DNA from: JAGVSZ01 sp019137045
GTDB lineage: Bacteria > Pseudomonadota > Gammaproteobacteria > Burkholderiales > SG8-39
Direction of reading: 5' to 3'
Assembly (NCBI GenBank): GCA_046347635.1
Contig: JAXMFT010000004.1
Location: forward strand, 248,001 to 312,000
DNA: 64,000 nucleotides
Part shown: positions 48,966-57,381 of the stretch, one piece after another
How positions within the stretch are numbered: the stretch's first letter is position 1
Layout: every line of letters starts with the position of its first letter
Position numbers and translations under genes: made by a program
The notes under the pieces: model-generated
The model's database searches: none
Told to the model about the DNA's origin: nothing
The model's input: only the letters and a program-made list of their open reading frames with translations

Positions 48966-49300
48966 GCGCGCGGGGCGAGACCACCCTGTGGATCGCGCAG
49001 CGCGCGAGCGCGGCGGTGCTCGCGCTGTGCGTGGCGGTCCACATCGGCGTCATGGTCTACGCGGTGCAGGGCGGGCTGTCGGCCGCCGAGATCCTCGCGC
49101 GCACCCGCGGCAGCGCCGGCTGGGCGGCGTTCTACGGCGTGTTCGTGGCCGCGGTCGCCGTGCACGTGCCGATCGGGCTGCGCGCGGTCGCGGTCGAGTG
49201 GCTCGGCTGGCGGGGCCGCTCTCTCGGGGTGGCCCTGCACCTCTTCGCGGCGCTGCTCCTCGCGCTCGGCCTGCGCGCGGTCTGGGCGGTGGTCGCATGA
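48962..49300 (+). CDS. SdhC/SdhD-like membrane anchor (1)
   Basis: A 112-residue protein with three transmembrane helices. GTG 48962 overlaps the iron-sulfur subunit stop. WIAQRASAAVLALCVAVHIGVMVYAVQGG matches the Q/R-S and heme-His pattern of cytochrome b anchors, followed by AAFYGVFVAAVAVHVPIGLRAVAVEWLG with a second His. Part of the membrane domain with the next gene. Confidence 0.82.
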   Translation: MSARGETTLWIAQRASAAVLALCVAVHIGVMVYAVQGGLSAAEILARTRGSAGWAAFYGVFVAAVAVHVPIGLRAVAVEWLGWRGRSLGVALHLFAALLLALGLRAVWAVVA

Positions 49301-49641
49301 GGCGCGACTTCCGTGCGCGCAGCCACCCGGCGTGGTGGGCGTTCCTCGTCCACCGTCTGTCGGGGCTCGCGCTCGCGGCGTTCCTGCCGCTGCACTTCTG
49401 GGCGCTCGGCCAGGCGCTGCACGGCGAAGCGGCGCTCGACGCGTTCCTGCGCTGGACCGAGCAGCCCCTCGTCAAGGCGTCGGAGTGGGCGATCGCGGTG
49501 CTGCTCGCGGCGCACCTCGCGGGCGGGCTGCGCCTGCTCGCGCTGGAGCTGCTGCCGTGGCGCGACTGGCAGAAGACGCTGCTCGCGGCCGCGGCCGGGG
49601 TGACCCTCGCCGCGGGGCTCGCGCTGGCGCTCGCGATTTGA
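49297..49641 (+). CDS. SdhC-like cytochrome b subunit (2)
   Basis: A 114-residue membrane protein with three helices. WAFLVHRLSGLALAAFLPLHFW carries the HR-x-SG motif of SdhC, and AAHLAGGLRLLALELL holds the heme-ligand His. ATG 49297 overlaps the previous gene by 4 nt. Two anchor subunits plus iron-sulfur and flavoprotein complete a second SDH-like complex. Confidence 0.84.
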   Translation: MRRDFRARSHPAWWAFLVHRLSGLALAAFLPLHFWALGQALHGEAALDAFLRWTEQPLVKASEWAIAVLLAAHLAGGLRLLALELLPWRDWQKTLLAAAAGVTLAAGLALALAI

Positions 49642-49695
49642 TTGAGTGAGAATGTTTCCCGCTCGACCGGCGGGCTGACAACCAGTGGAGGAGAA

Positions 49696-50661
49696 ATGAG
49701 AATCCGATCGATCCGCTTCATCTGCGCCGCGCTCGCCTTCGTCCCGCTCGTCGCCGGGGCCCAGGGCTACCCCACGAAGCCGGTGCGCTTCATCGTCCCG
49801 TTCGCCGCGGGCGGCGCGACCGACATCTCGGCCCGCATCGTCGGCCAGAAGCTCGGCGAGATGTGGGGCCAGACCGTGGTGATCGACAACCGGGGCGGTG
49901 CGGCCGGCAACATCGGCGGCGCGGAGGCGGCCAAGGCCCCGCCCGACGGCTACACGCTGTTCTTCACCTCCGGCTCGGTGGTGACCGCGAACGAGCACAT
50001 CTACGCCAACATGCCGTTCAATCCGGCGAAGGACTTCGTCGCGGTCACCAACGTGGTGCGCGGCGCGCAGGTGGTCGTCGTCCCGGCGAGCTCGCCGTAC
50101 AAGACGCTGAAGGAGCTGATCGCGGCGGCGAAAGCGAAGCCGGGGGGGCTGAACTACGGCCACGCGGGCATCGGCAGCCAGACGCACCTCGCCGCGGAGA
50201 ACCTGCTGCACACCGCGAAGATCGAGGTCCAGGACGTGCCGTACAAGGGCGAGGGTCCCGCGGTCGCGGGCCTGGTCGGCGAGCAGACCACCTTCGCGAC
50301 GCCGAACGTCGCCGCGGCGATCAACTTCATCACCAGCGGCAAGCTGCGCGCGCTCGCCGTCACGAGCAAGGAGCGCGCCCCGCAGCTCCCGGACGTGCCC
50401 ACCGTCGCCGAGACGCTGCCCGGCTTCGAAAACTACGGCTGGTTCGGGCTCGTCGCGCCGGCCGGCACGCCGCGGGAGGTCGTGCTCAAGGTGTACCGGG
50501 ACACGGTGAAGGCGCTCGATTCGCCGGAGATGCGCGCCCGCTTCTACGTCCAGGGCATGGAGACGGTCGGCAACTCGCCGGAGGACTTCACGCGCGCCAT
50601 GGCCGCCGAGCGCGCGCGCTGGGCGGTCGTCGTCAAGGAGCGCCGGATCAGCGTCAAGTGA
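49696..50661 (+). CDS. Bug-family binding protein (2)
   Basis: A 321-residue periplasmic protein. ATG 49696 is preceded by GGAGGAG; the signal peptide is IRFICAALAFVPLVAGAQG. Bug motifs: YPTKPVRFIVPFAAGGATDISAR, VIDNRGGAAGNIGGAEAAKAPPDGYTLFF, VPYKGEGPAVAGLVG and GKLRALAVTSKERAPQLPDVPTVAE. Lying inside the SDH/fumarase set, it probably binds the carboxylate this branch consumes; no permease partner is in the window. Confidence 0.9.
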   Translation: MRIRSIRFICAALAFVPLVAGAQGYPTKPVRFIVPFAAGGATDISARIVGQKLGEMWGQTVVIDNRGGAAGNIGGAEAAKAPPDGYTLFFTSGSVVTANEHIYANMPFNPAKDFVAVTNVVRGAQVVVVPASSPYKTLKELIAAAKAKPGGLNYGHAGIGSQTHLAAENLLHTAKIEVQDVPYKGEGPAVAGLVGEQTTFATPNVAAAINFITSGKLRALAVTSKERAPQLPDVPTVAETLPGFENYGWFGLVAPAGTPREVVLKVYRDTVKALDSPEMRARFYVQGMETVGNSPEDFTRAMAAERARWAVVVKERRISVK

Positions 50662-50662
50662 C

Positions 50663-51538
50663 ATGCGGGTCGACGTCGGTCAGGTCGAGGAGGCCGCCAA
50701 GCAGCTCTACATCCGGGCGCTGAAGCTCCTGCCGCCGGACGTGAAGCGGGGCTTCGACGCGCTCGCGCGCGCCGAGACCGACGCGACCGCGCAGGGCATC
50801 CTCGGCGTGATGGTGAGGAACATCGCGGTGGCCGAGGCCACCGACAACCTGCTCTGCCAGGACACCGGGATCCCGATCTACAACGTGACCATCGGCCGCG
50901 GCGTCGAGGTCGACGGCGTCGCGCTGAAGGAGGCGATCCGGCGCGGCTGCGAGCGCGCGACGCGCGAGCACCCGCTGCGCTCCTCGGTCGTGCACCCGGT
51001 GACGCGCCGGAACGAGCACACCTCGTGCGGGCGCGGCGTGCCGGTCATCCACTTCGACTTTTCCGGCGCGCCCGACACGCTCGCGATCGAGATGGTGCCC
51101 AAGGGCTCCGGGTCGGAGAACAACTCGTGGCTGCGCATGGCGATCCCGGCCGAGGGCGTCGCCGCGATCAAGGCGTTCGTCGTCGACTGCGTGCTCGACG
51201 CGGGCGGCAAGACCTGTCCGCCGACCATCGTCGGCGTCGGCGTGGGCGGCACCGCGGACCTGTGCGTGCACCTGGCGAAGGTCGCGGCGACCCGGCCGCT
51301 CGGCTCGCGCTGCGAGGACCCGGAAGGCGCGCAGCTGGAGGCGGAGCTGACCGCCGCGGTCAACCGGCTCGGCGTCGGGCCGCAGGGGCTCGGCGGGGAC
51401 TCGACCGCGTTCGCGGTGCACGTCGAGACCGCGGCGACGCACATCACGATGAACCCGGTCGCGGTCAACATGCAGTGCCACTCGGCGCGGCGCGCGCGCG
51501 CCACTTTCACGCCGGCGGGCGTCGAGTACGGCTTCTGA
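50663..51538 (+). CDS. Class I fumarase/tartrate dehydratase, alpha subunit
   Basis: A 291-residue TtdA/FumA-N family protein. Cluster cysteines appear in LLCQDTGIPIY and TCPPTIVGVGVGG, with a third probably in CEDPEGAQLE; the conserved GSGSENNSW loop is also present. With the beta subunit it forms an oxygen-sensitive [4Fe-4S] hydro-lyase. Two-subunit forms act on fumarate/malate, L-tartrate or substituted malates. It starts 1 nt after the Bug gene and overlaps beta by 1 nt. Confidence 0.88.
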   Translation: MRVDVGQVEEAAKQLYIRALKLLPPDVKRGFDALARAETDATAQGILGVMVRNIAVAEATDNLLCQDTGIPIYNVTIGRGVEVDGVALKEAIRRGCERATREHPLRSSVVHPVTRRNEHTSCGRGVPVIHFDFSGAPDTLAIEMVPKGSGSENNSWLRMAIPAEGVAAIKAFVVDCVLDAGGKTCPPTIVGVGVGGTADLCVHLAKVAATRPLGSRCEDPEGAQLEAELTAAVNRLGVGPQGLGGDSTAFAVHVETAATHITMNPVAVNMQCHSARRARATFTPAGVEYGF

Positions 51539-52152
51539 TGGCGCACCACGCATTCACGACCCCGGTCACCGAGCGGCAGGTGCGCGACCTCGCGGTCGGC
51601 GACACGGTCACGCTCGACGGCACGCTGTTCGGGATCCGCGACGCGACCCAGATCCACCTGTTCGACCGCGGCCGCACCACCCGCTTCGACCTGCGCGGGC
51701 ACGCCGTCATCCACACCGCGCCGAACGTGAGAAAGGTCCCGCCCTCCGCGGCGCATCCGACCGGCTACGCGCCGGTCTGCATCGGCACGACGACGAGCGC
51801 GCGCATGGAGCGGTTCACCGGGCCGCTCATGCGGCAGTACGGCGTGCGCCTCGTGATCGGCAAGGGCGGGCTCGGCGCGGCGTCGCTCGACGCGTTCCGC
51901 GCGCACGGCGGTGCGTACCTCGCGATCATCGGCGGCACCGCGGCCCTCGAGACCACCTGGATCGAGGCGATCGAGGACGTCGACCTCGACGACCTCAACC
52001 CCGAGAGCCTCTGGCGCTTTCGCATCCGCGGCTTCGGCCCGCTGCTCGTGGGCATGGACAGCCGCGGCGGGAGCCTCTACCGCGACGTCGACGCCGCCGC
52101 CCGCGCCAAGCGCGCGGAGGTGCTCGCGAGCCTGGGCGTAAAGGCGTCGTAG
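51538..52152 (+). CDS. Class I fumarase/tartrate dehydratase, beta subunit
   Basis: A 204-residue TtdB/FumA-C homologue. GTTTSARMERFTGPLMRQYGVRLVIGKGGL carries the catalytic Thr/Arg/Glu region and IIGGTAAL follows. ATG 51538 (TGATG overlap with the alpha gene). It completes the hydro-lyase. Hydration of fumarate-like products of the SDH-like complex is the likely role. Confidence 0.88.
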   Translation: MAHHAFTTPVTERQVRDLAVGDTVTLDGTLFGIRDATQIHLFDRGRTTRFDLRGHAVIHTAPNVRKVPPSAAHPTGYAPVCIGTTTSARMERFTGPLMRQYGVRLVIGKGGLGAASLDAFRAHGGAYLAIIGGTAALETTWIEAIEDVDLDDLNPESLWRFRIRGFGPLLVGMDSRGGSLYRDVDAAARAKRAEVLASLGVKAS

Positions 52153-52157
52153 CCGCC

Positions 52158-53885
52158 TTGGAAGCGCTGCAGACCGACGTCCTGATCCTGGGCTCGGGCG
52201 GGGCCGGGCTCTTCGCCGCGCTGCACGCGCACGCGGCCGCACCCCAGCTCGACATCACGATCGCGGTGAAGGGCCTGCTCGGCAAGTGCGGCTGCACGCG
52301 CATGGTGCAGGGCGGCTACAACGTCGCGCTCGCGCCCGAGGACTCGGTCGAGCGCCACTTCATGGATACGATCGAGGGCGGCGCGTGGCTGCCGCACCAG
52401 GAGCTCGCCTGGCGGCTCGTGAGCGGCGCGGTCGAGCGCGTGCGCGAGCTGGAGAACGAGCTCGGCTGCTTCTTCGACCGCAACCCGGACGGCACGCTGC
52501 ACCAGAAGGCCTTCGCCGGCCAGACCTTCGACCGCACCGTGCACAAGGGCGACCTCACCGGGATCGAGATCGTCAACCGCCTCGCCGAGCAGGTCTGGGC
52601 GCGCGGCATCCGGCGCCTGGAGGAGCACCGCGCGCTCGAGCTCGTCGGCTCCCGCGACGGCGGCCGCATCGCCGGCGTGCTGCTCGTGGACATGCGCACG
52701 GGCGAGTTCGTGCTCGCGCGCGCAAAGGCGGTGGTGCTCGCGACCGGCGGCGGGCCGACGATGTACAAGTACCACACGCCCTCCGGCGACAAGGCCTGCG
52801 ACGGGCTCGCGATGGCGCTGCGCGCCGGGCTGCCGCTGCGCGACATGGAGATGGTCCAGTTCCACCCGACCGGGCTCCTCGCCGGCGCGCACACGCGCAT
52901 GACCGGCACGGTGCTCGAGGAGGGCCTGCGCGGGGCCGGCGGCCACCTGCTGAACGGCAGGAGCGAGCGGTTCATGCAGGCGGTCGATCCGCGCGGCGAG
53001 CGCGCCACGCGCGACATCGTGTCGCGCGCGATGTTCGCGGAGATGCGCAAGGGCAACGTGACGCCGCACGGCGGGCTGTGGATCTCGATGGCGCACCTCG
53101 GTCCGGAGAACGTGCGCCGCCAGTTCAAGGGGATGGTCGAGCGCTGCGCGGACAGCGGCTTCGACCTGGCCGGCGACCGGGTCGAGGTGGTGCCGACCGC
53201 GCACTACATGATGGGCGGGGTGGAGTTCGCGGTGGACACGTCGACCGCGCTCGCGGGCCTCTTCGCCGCGGGCGAGGACACCGGCGGCGTGCACGGCGCC
53301 AACCGGCTCGGCGGCAACGGCGTCGCCAACTCGACGGTGTACGGCGGGATCGCGGGCGACGCGGTCGCGGCCTGGCTCGCCGCCGGCCGGACGCACGCCG
53401 AGCCGGATCGCGACGCGGTGGAGCGCGCGCGTGCGCGCGCGCTCGCGCCGTTCGAGCGGCCGGCCGGCGATCTGCCCGCGATTCGCGAGGCGCTCTACGA
53501 CCTGATGTGGAACGACGTCGGCATCCTGCGCGACGGCGCGGGGCTCGCGCGGGCGGCCGGCGCGCTCGACGCGCTGCACGACCGGCTCGAGCGCGCCGGG
53601 CTGCCGGACCGGGAGCGCGGGTTCAACCTGACCTGGCACGACTGGCTCAACCTCGACAGCCTGCTCACCGTGAGCAAAGTCATTGCCCGTGCGGCCGCGG
53701 CGCGCGAGGATTCCCGCGGCGCGCACTTCCGCGTGGATCATCCCCGCGTGCGCGACCTGGAGCGCTCGGCGTTCACGCGGGTGCGGCAGCGGGGGCGCGA
53801 TCTCGCGCTCGAGTTCGTGCCGGTCGAGTTCACCCGCGTGCGGCCGGGAGAGTCGCTGCTGCGGCCCGAGCGGCGCCCGGCCTAG
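52158..53885 (+). CDS. SdhA/FrdA-like flavoprotein lacking the covalent-FAD histidine
   Basis: A 575-residue flavoprotein starting at TTG 52158. Dinucleotide motif ILGSGGAGLFAALHA; FAD/substrate segments VVLATGGG, MVQFHPTGLL, RGERATRDIVSRAMF, AHYMMGGVEF, and VHGANRLGGNGVANSTVYGG all match SdhA. Where SdhA/FrdA carry the FAD-linked His (SHTVAAQGG) this has GCTRMVQGG, so Cys46 replaces His and FAD should be bound differently. C-terminal helical domain as in SdhA. It completes the SDH-like complex although separated from it by the Bug and fumarase genes. Confidence 0.87.
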   Translation: MEALQTDVLILGSGGAGLFAALHAHAAAPQLDITIAVKGLLGKCGCTRMVQGGYNVALAPEDSVERHFMDTIEGGAWLPHQELAWRLVSGAVERVRELENELGCFFDRNPDGTLHQKAFAGQTFDRTVHKGDLTGIEIVNRLAEQVWARGIRRLEEHRALELVGSRDGGRIAGVLLVDMRTGEFVLARAKAVVLATGGGPTMYKYHTPSGDKACDGLAMALRAGLPLRDMEMVQFHPTGLLAGAHTRMTGTVLEEGLRGAGGHLLNGRSERFMQAVDPRGERATRDIVSRAMFAEMRKGNVTPHGGLWISMAHLGPENVRRQFKGMVERCADSGFDLAGDRVEVVPTAHYMMGGVEFAVDTSTALAGLFAAGEDTGGVHGANRLGGNGVANSTVYGGIAGDAVAAWLAAGRTHAEPDRDAVERARARALAPFERPAGDLPAIREALYDLMWNDVGILRDGAGLARAAGALDALHDRLERAGLPDRERGFNLTWHDWLNLDSLLTVSKVIARAAAAREDSRGAHFRVDHPRVRDLERSAFTRVRQRGRDLALEFVPVEFTRVRPGESLLRPERRPA

Positions 53886-53944
53886 CGACGCGAGCGGCGC
53901 ACGAGAACGCCGCGCCGCCGGTGCGGAGGAGGAGTGAAACCGGA

Positions 53945-55585
53945 ATGATCGGCAGCCTGCGCGGCGCGGACATCCTCGTGCGCGCGCTCGCGCGCGCCGG
54001 GGTGCGGCGGGTGTTCGCCCTGTCGGGCACCCACGTGACGTCGGTGTTCGACGCCGCGCTCGACGCGCAGCTCCAGCTCGTCCACGTGCGCCACGAAGCC
54101 GCGGCGGTGCACATGGCCGACGCGTGGGCGCGCCTCACCGGCGAGGTCGGCGTCGCGCTGGTCGCCGGCGGCCCGGGGCACGCGAACGCCATCGGCGCGC
54201 TCTACACCGCGCTCGCCGCGGAGTCTCCGGTGGTGCTCCTGAGCGGGCACGCGCCGCTCGGAGAGCTGGGGCGCGGCGCGTTCCAGGAGATGCGCCAGGC
54301 CGACGTGGCCGCGCCTGTGTGCAAGGCCGCCTCGACCGCGACCAGCGCCGCGGCGATCGGCGACGAGGTCGCGCGCGCGTTCCGCACCGCGAAGGAGGGC
54401 CGTCCCGGGCCGGTGTACCTCAGCCTGCCGACCGATGCGCTCGAAGCCGTGGCGGCGGCCGGCGAGTGGCTGGTGCCGCATCGCGACGCGTTCGACGTTC
54501 CCGCCGCGCCGCTCGGCCCGAGCGCCGCGGAGGCGACGCTCGCGGCGCTGGTGCAGGCGGAGCGGCCGCTGATCCTCGCCGGGCCCGCGACGATGCGCGG
54601 CCGCTCGGCCACGGCGGCGCGCGCGCTCGAGCGCGCGACCGGCGTACCGGTGATCGGCATGGAGAGCCCGCGCGGCGTCGCCGACCCCGGTCTGGGCGCA
54701 TTCGCCGAGGTCCTCGCGCGCGCCGACCTCGCGCTGCTGCTCGGCAAGCAGCTCGACTTCACGCTGCAGTACGGACGGCCGCCGGCCTTCGACCCCGAAT
54801 GCCGCTTCATCCAGATCGCGCCCGACCTGGACGCGGTGCAGCGCACTTCGCGCGCGGTCGGCGAGCGGCTGGTCCTGTCGACGGTGGCCGACGTGTCGCC
54901 CGCGGCCGGCGAGCTCGCGCAGCTCGCCGCCGGCGCGCGGCGGCGCGAGGCGTGGCTGCACGAGGTCCAGGAGGCGGTGCGCTACCGCCCGCCCGAATGG
55001 GCGAGCGCCGCCGGGCGCGAAGGCGCCGTGCATCCGGCCGCGGTCTGCCGCGCGGTGCAGCAGCACCTCGGAGGCGCGAACGCGGTGCTCGTCTCCGACG
55101 GCGGCGAGTTCGGCCAGTGGGCGCAGGCGTGCCTGAGCGCGCCCCACCGCCTCATCAACGGCCCGGCCGGCGCGATCGGCGCCGCGCTGCCGTTCGCGGC
55201 CGCGGCAAGGCTCGCCTTGCCCGCCGCGCCGGTCGTGGCCCTGCTCGGCGACGGGGCGTTCGGGTTCCACGCCGCCGAGCTCGACACCGCGGCGCGCTGC
55301 GGCCTGCCGTTCGTCGCCGTGGTGGGCAATGACGCGTGCTGGAACGCCGAGTACCAGCTCCGGCTCGCCGCGTACGGTGCGGCCCGGGCGCAGGGCTGCG
55401 GGCTCGCGCCGACCCGCTACGATCTCGTCGCCGTCGCGCTCGGGGGGCACGGCGAGCACGTGACGCGCGTCGAGGACCTGTCCGGGGCGCTCGCGCGCGC
55501 GTTCGCCGCCGGGCGGCCGGCGTGCGTGAACGTGACGATCGACGGACTGCCGGCGCCGAAGATGGCGCGCACGCGCGCGCCGTAG
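53945..55585 (+). CDS. Thiamine pyrophosphate-dependent enzyme, IlvB family
   Basis: A 546-residue TPP enzyme. ATG 53945 is preceded by GGAGGAGG. The N-domain has VFALSGTHVTSVFD and the catalytic Glu in VRHEAAAVHMADAWARLTG; the C-domain has the GDG motif in LLGDGAFGFHAAELDTAARCG and NDACWN. It could be a 2-keto acid decarboxylase, oxalyl-CoA-like lyase or acetolactate synthase homologue. It lies 59 bp after the SdhA-like gene, last in the long co-directional run. A sulfopyruvate or substituted oxaloacetate substrate is possible but not shown. Confidence 0.85.
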   Translation: MIGSLRGADILVRALARAGVRRVFALSGTHVTSVFDAALDAQLQLVHVRHEAAAVHMADAWARLTGEVGVALVAGGPGHANAIGALYTALAAESPVVLLSGHAPLGELGRGAFQEMRQADVAAPVCKAASTATSAAAIGDEVARAFRTAKEGRPGPVYLSLPTDALEAVAAAGEWLVPHRDAFDVPAAPLGPSAAEATLAALVQAERPLILAGPATMRGRSATAARALERATGVPVIGMESPRGVADPGLGAFAEVLARADLALLLGKQLDFTLQYGRPPAFDPECRFIQIAPDLDAVQRTSRAVGERLVLSTVADVSPAAGELAQLAAGARRREAWLHEVQEAVRYRPPEWASAAGREGAVHPAAVCRAVQQHLGGANAVLVSDGGEFGQWAQACLSAPHRLINGPAGAIGAALPFAAAARLALPAAPVVALLGDGAFGFHAAELDTAARCGLPFVAVVGNDACWNAEYQLRLAAYGAARAQGCGLAPTRYDLVAVALGGHGEHVTRVEDLSGALARAFAAGRPACVNVTIDGLPAPKMARTRAP

Positions 55586-55603
55586 CGGCCCGCCTGCGTG
55601 CGC

Positions 55604-55609
55604 TAGACT
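55604..55609 (+). promoter_or_regulatory. Candidate -10 box (TAGACT) upstream of the chalcone-isomerase-like gene
   Basis: TAGACT lies 29 bp before ATG 55639, in the 53-bp gap after the TPP gene, and probably starts a new transcript. Confidence 0.38.
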
Positions 55610-55638
55610 GCGCGTTCCGGACGGAAGGAGGCAATCGA

Positions 55639-56214
55639 ATGGCGCGGATTGCGGCGCTGGTGCTCGCGGCGCTCCTGCCGCTTTGCGGCCTCGCGGCCGA
55701 AGTCGCCGGGGTCAAGCTCGCGGACAAGGTGCGGATCGACGCGGCCGGTCCGGACCTGGTGCTGAACGGCGCCGGCGTGCGCACGCGCTTCGTCGTGAAG
55801 GTGTACGTCGCCGGGCTGTACCTCGCGGAGCGGAAAGCCGCCGCCGCGGACGCGATCGCCCTCGGCGGTCCGAAGCGCGTCAGCATCACCATGATGCGCG
55901 ACGTCGGTGCGCAGCAGTTCAACGACGCGCTCGTCGAGGGATTCCGGGCGAACAACTCCGCCGCGGACGTGGCGACGCTCAAGGGCCCGCTCGACGAGCT
56001 GAGCGCGATCATGAGCGCCCTCGGGGAGGCGAAGAAGGGCAGCGTCATCGCGCTCGACTTCGTGCCCGGCAGCGGGACGCGCGTGCTGGTGAACGGTGCG
56101 ACCCAGGGCAAGCCGATCGCCGGGGACGAGTTCTACCGCGCGCTGCTGCGCATCTGGCTCGGCGACCGGCCGGTTGACGGGGACCTCAAGAAAGGCCTGC
56201 TCGGTCAGGGGTGA
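55639..56214 (+). CDS. Periplasmic chalcone-isomerase-like protein
   Basis: A 191-residue protein with a Sec signal (IAALVLAALLPLCGLAAE) and a chalcone isomerase-like domain: GVKLADKVRID, LNGAGVRTRFVVKVYVAGLYLAER, ITMMRDVGAQQFNDALVEGF, and FYRALLRIWLGDRPVDGDLKKGLLG. Bacterial members are periplasmic with unknown function; true flavonoid isomerisation is unlikely. ATG follows GGAAGGAGG. Confidence 0.88.
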   Translation: MARIAALVLAALLPLCGLAAEVAGVKLADKVRIDAAGPDLVLNGAGVRTRFVVKVYVAGLYLAERKAAAADAIALGGPKRVSITMMRDVGAQQFNDALVEGFRANNSAADVATLKGPLDELSAIMSALGEAKKGSVIALDFVPGSGTRVLVNGATQGKPIAGDEFYRALLRIWLGDRPVDGDLKKGLLGQG

Positions 56215-56255
56215 AACCCGCGCGCCGGCGGGCGGTCGAAGCGTCGGCGGGCCGG

Positions 56256-56261
56256 TAGAAT
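56256..56261 (+). promoter_or_regulatory. Candidate -10 box (TAGAAT) for the TAXI-TRAP genes
   Basis: TAGAAT lies 44 bp before the TAXI binding-protein ATG in the gap after the chalcone-isomerase-like gene. Confidence 0.42.
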
Positions 56262-56305
56262 CCGGCCCGGAGCACATCCGATCATTGTGGAGAGGAGCCG
56301 GAAGC

Positions 56306-57271
56306 ATGAAGACCATCATTCGAACTGCGGCGCTCGCGGCCGCGCTCGCGGCGGCGGGCGGCGCCGTCGCGCAGGAGAAGATCAACCTCGCCATCGGCAC
56401 CGGCGGCACCGGCGGGGTGTACTACCCCCTCGGCGGCGGGATCGCGGCGGTGCTCTCGAAGTACGTGCCCGGCATGCAGGCGACCGCAGAGGTGACCGGC
56501 GGCTCGGTGGACAACCTCAAGCTGATCGGGAGCGGCAAGCCCTACATCGCGCTCTCGATGGCCGACGCCGGACAGGACGCGTACCGCGGCGAGCAGAAGT
56601 TCCAGGGCAACAAGGTCCCGGTGCGCACGCTGATGGTGGCGTACCCCAACCGCATGCACGTGGTCTCGATCGAGGGCAAGGGCGTCGCGAAGATGGCCGA
56701 CCTCAAGGGCAAGCGCGTCTCGACCGGTTCGCCCGGCAGCGCGACCGAGGTCATGGCGTTTCGCCTGATCGAGGCCGCCGGCCTCGACCGGGACCGCGAC
56801 ATGAAGCGCGAGCGGCTCGGCGTGGCCGAATCGGTGAACGCGCTCAAGGACGGCAAGATCGACGCCTTCTTCTGGGTCGGCGGTCTGCCGACCGCCGCGG
56901 TGACCGACCTCGCGAGCACGCCCGGGGTGAAGATCAAGATGGTCGACCACGCCGACGCGGTCGCCGCGATGAACAAGAAGTACGGCCAGCTCTACACCGA
57001 GGACGTCATCCCGAAGGACACCTACCGCGGGATGGACGCGGACAACAAGATCGCCAGCGTGTGGAACATCCTGGTCGCGAACGAGAACCTGAGCAACGAG
57101 GCGGCCTACAACATAGTGAAGACGATCTTCGACAAGCGCGACGAGCTGATCGCGGTGCACAAGGAGGCGGCCAACTTCAAGCTGGAGAACCAGAAGGCGT
57201 CCGCGTCGCCGATCCCCTACCACCCGGGCGCGATCAAGTACTACAACGAGAAGGGCGTGAAGCTCCAGTAG
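56306..57271 (+). CDS. TAXI-family TRAP transporter solute-binding protein
   Basis: A 321-residue periplasmic protein. The signal peptide ends near AGGAVAQ. The TAXI signature appears as INLAIGTGGTGGVYYPLGGGIAAVLSK, with SVDNLKLIGSGK, GKRVSTGSPGSATEVMAFRLIEAAGL and KIDAFFWVGGLPTAAV. TAXI proteins bind glutamate-like or other carboxylates. It is followed by a hairpin and then the fused permease gene. Confidence 0.93.
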   Translation: MKTIIRTAALAAALAAAGGAVAQEKINLAIGTGGTGGVYYPLGGGIAAVLSKYVPGMQATAEVTGGSVDNLKLIGSGKPYIALSMADAGQDAYRGEQKFQGNKVPVRTLMVAYPNRMHVVSIEGKGVAKMADLKGKRVSTGSPGSATEVMAFRLIEAAGLDRDRDMKRERLGVAESVNALKDGKIDAFFWVGGLPTAAVTDLASTPGVKIKMVDHADAVAAMNKKYGQLYTEDVIPKDTYRGMDADNKIASVWNILVANENLSNEAAYNIVKTIFDKRDELIAVHKEAANFKLENQKASASPIPYHPGAIKYYNEKGVKLQ

Positions 57272-57311
57272 GCGCAGTCGCCCAGCGGCCGCCGGCGGCC
57301 GCGCCCGCCCC

Positions 57312-57335
57312 CGAGGCCCCGCACGCGGGGCCTCG
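57312..57335 (+). terminator. Hairpin between the TAXI binding protein and its permease
   Basis: A perfect 10-bp stem CGAGGCCCCG / CGGGGCCTCG with CACG loop, followed by a weak T-containing stretch. It could partly terminate after the binding-protein gene, lowering permease levels. Confidence 0.5.
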
Positions 57336-57355
57336 TCGCTTCCGCGGGCATGCCG

Positions 57356-57361
57356 GATAAT
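57356..57361 (+). promoter_or_regulatory. Candidate -10 box (GATAAT) for the TRAP permease
   Basis: GATAAT lies 20 bp before ATG 57382, after the hairpin, with GGGGAGGAG as ribosome site. Confidence 0.4.
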
Positions 57362-57381
57362 CGCGCCGGGGAGGAGAACCC

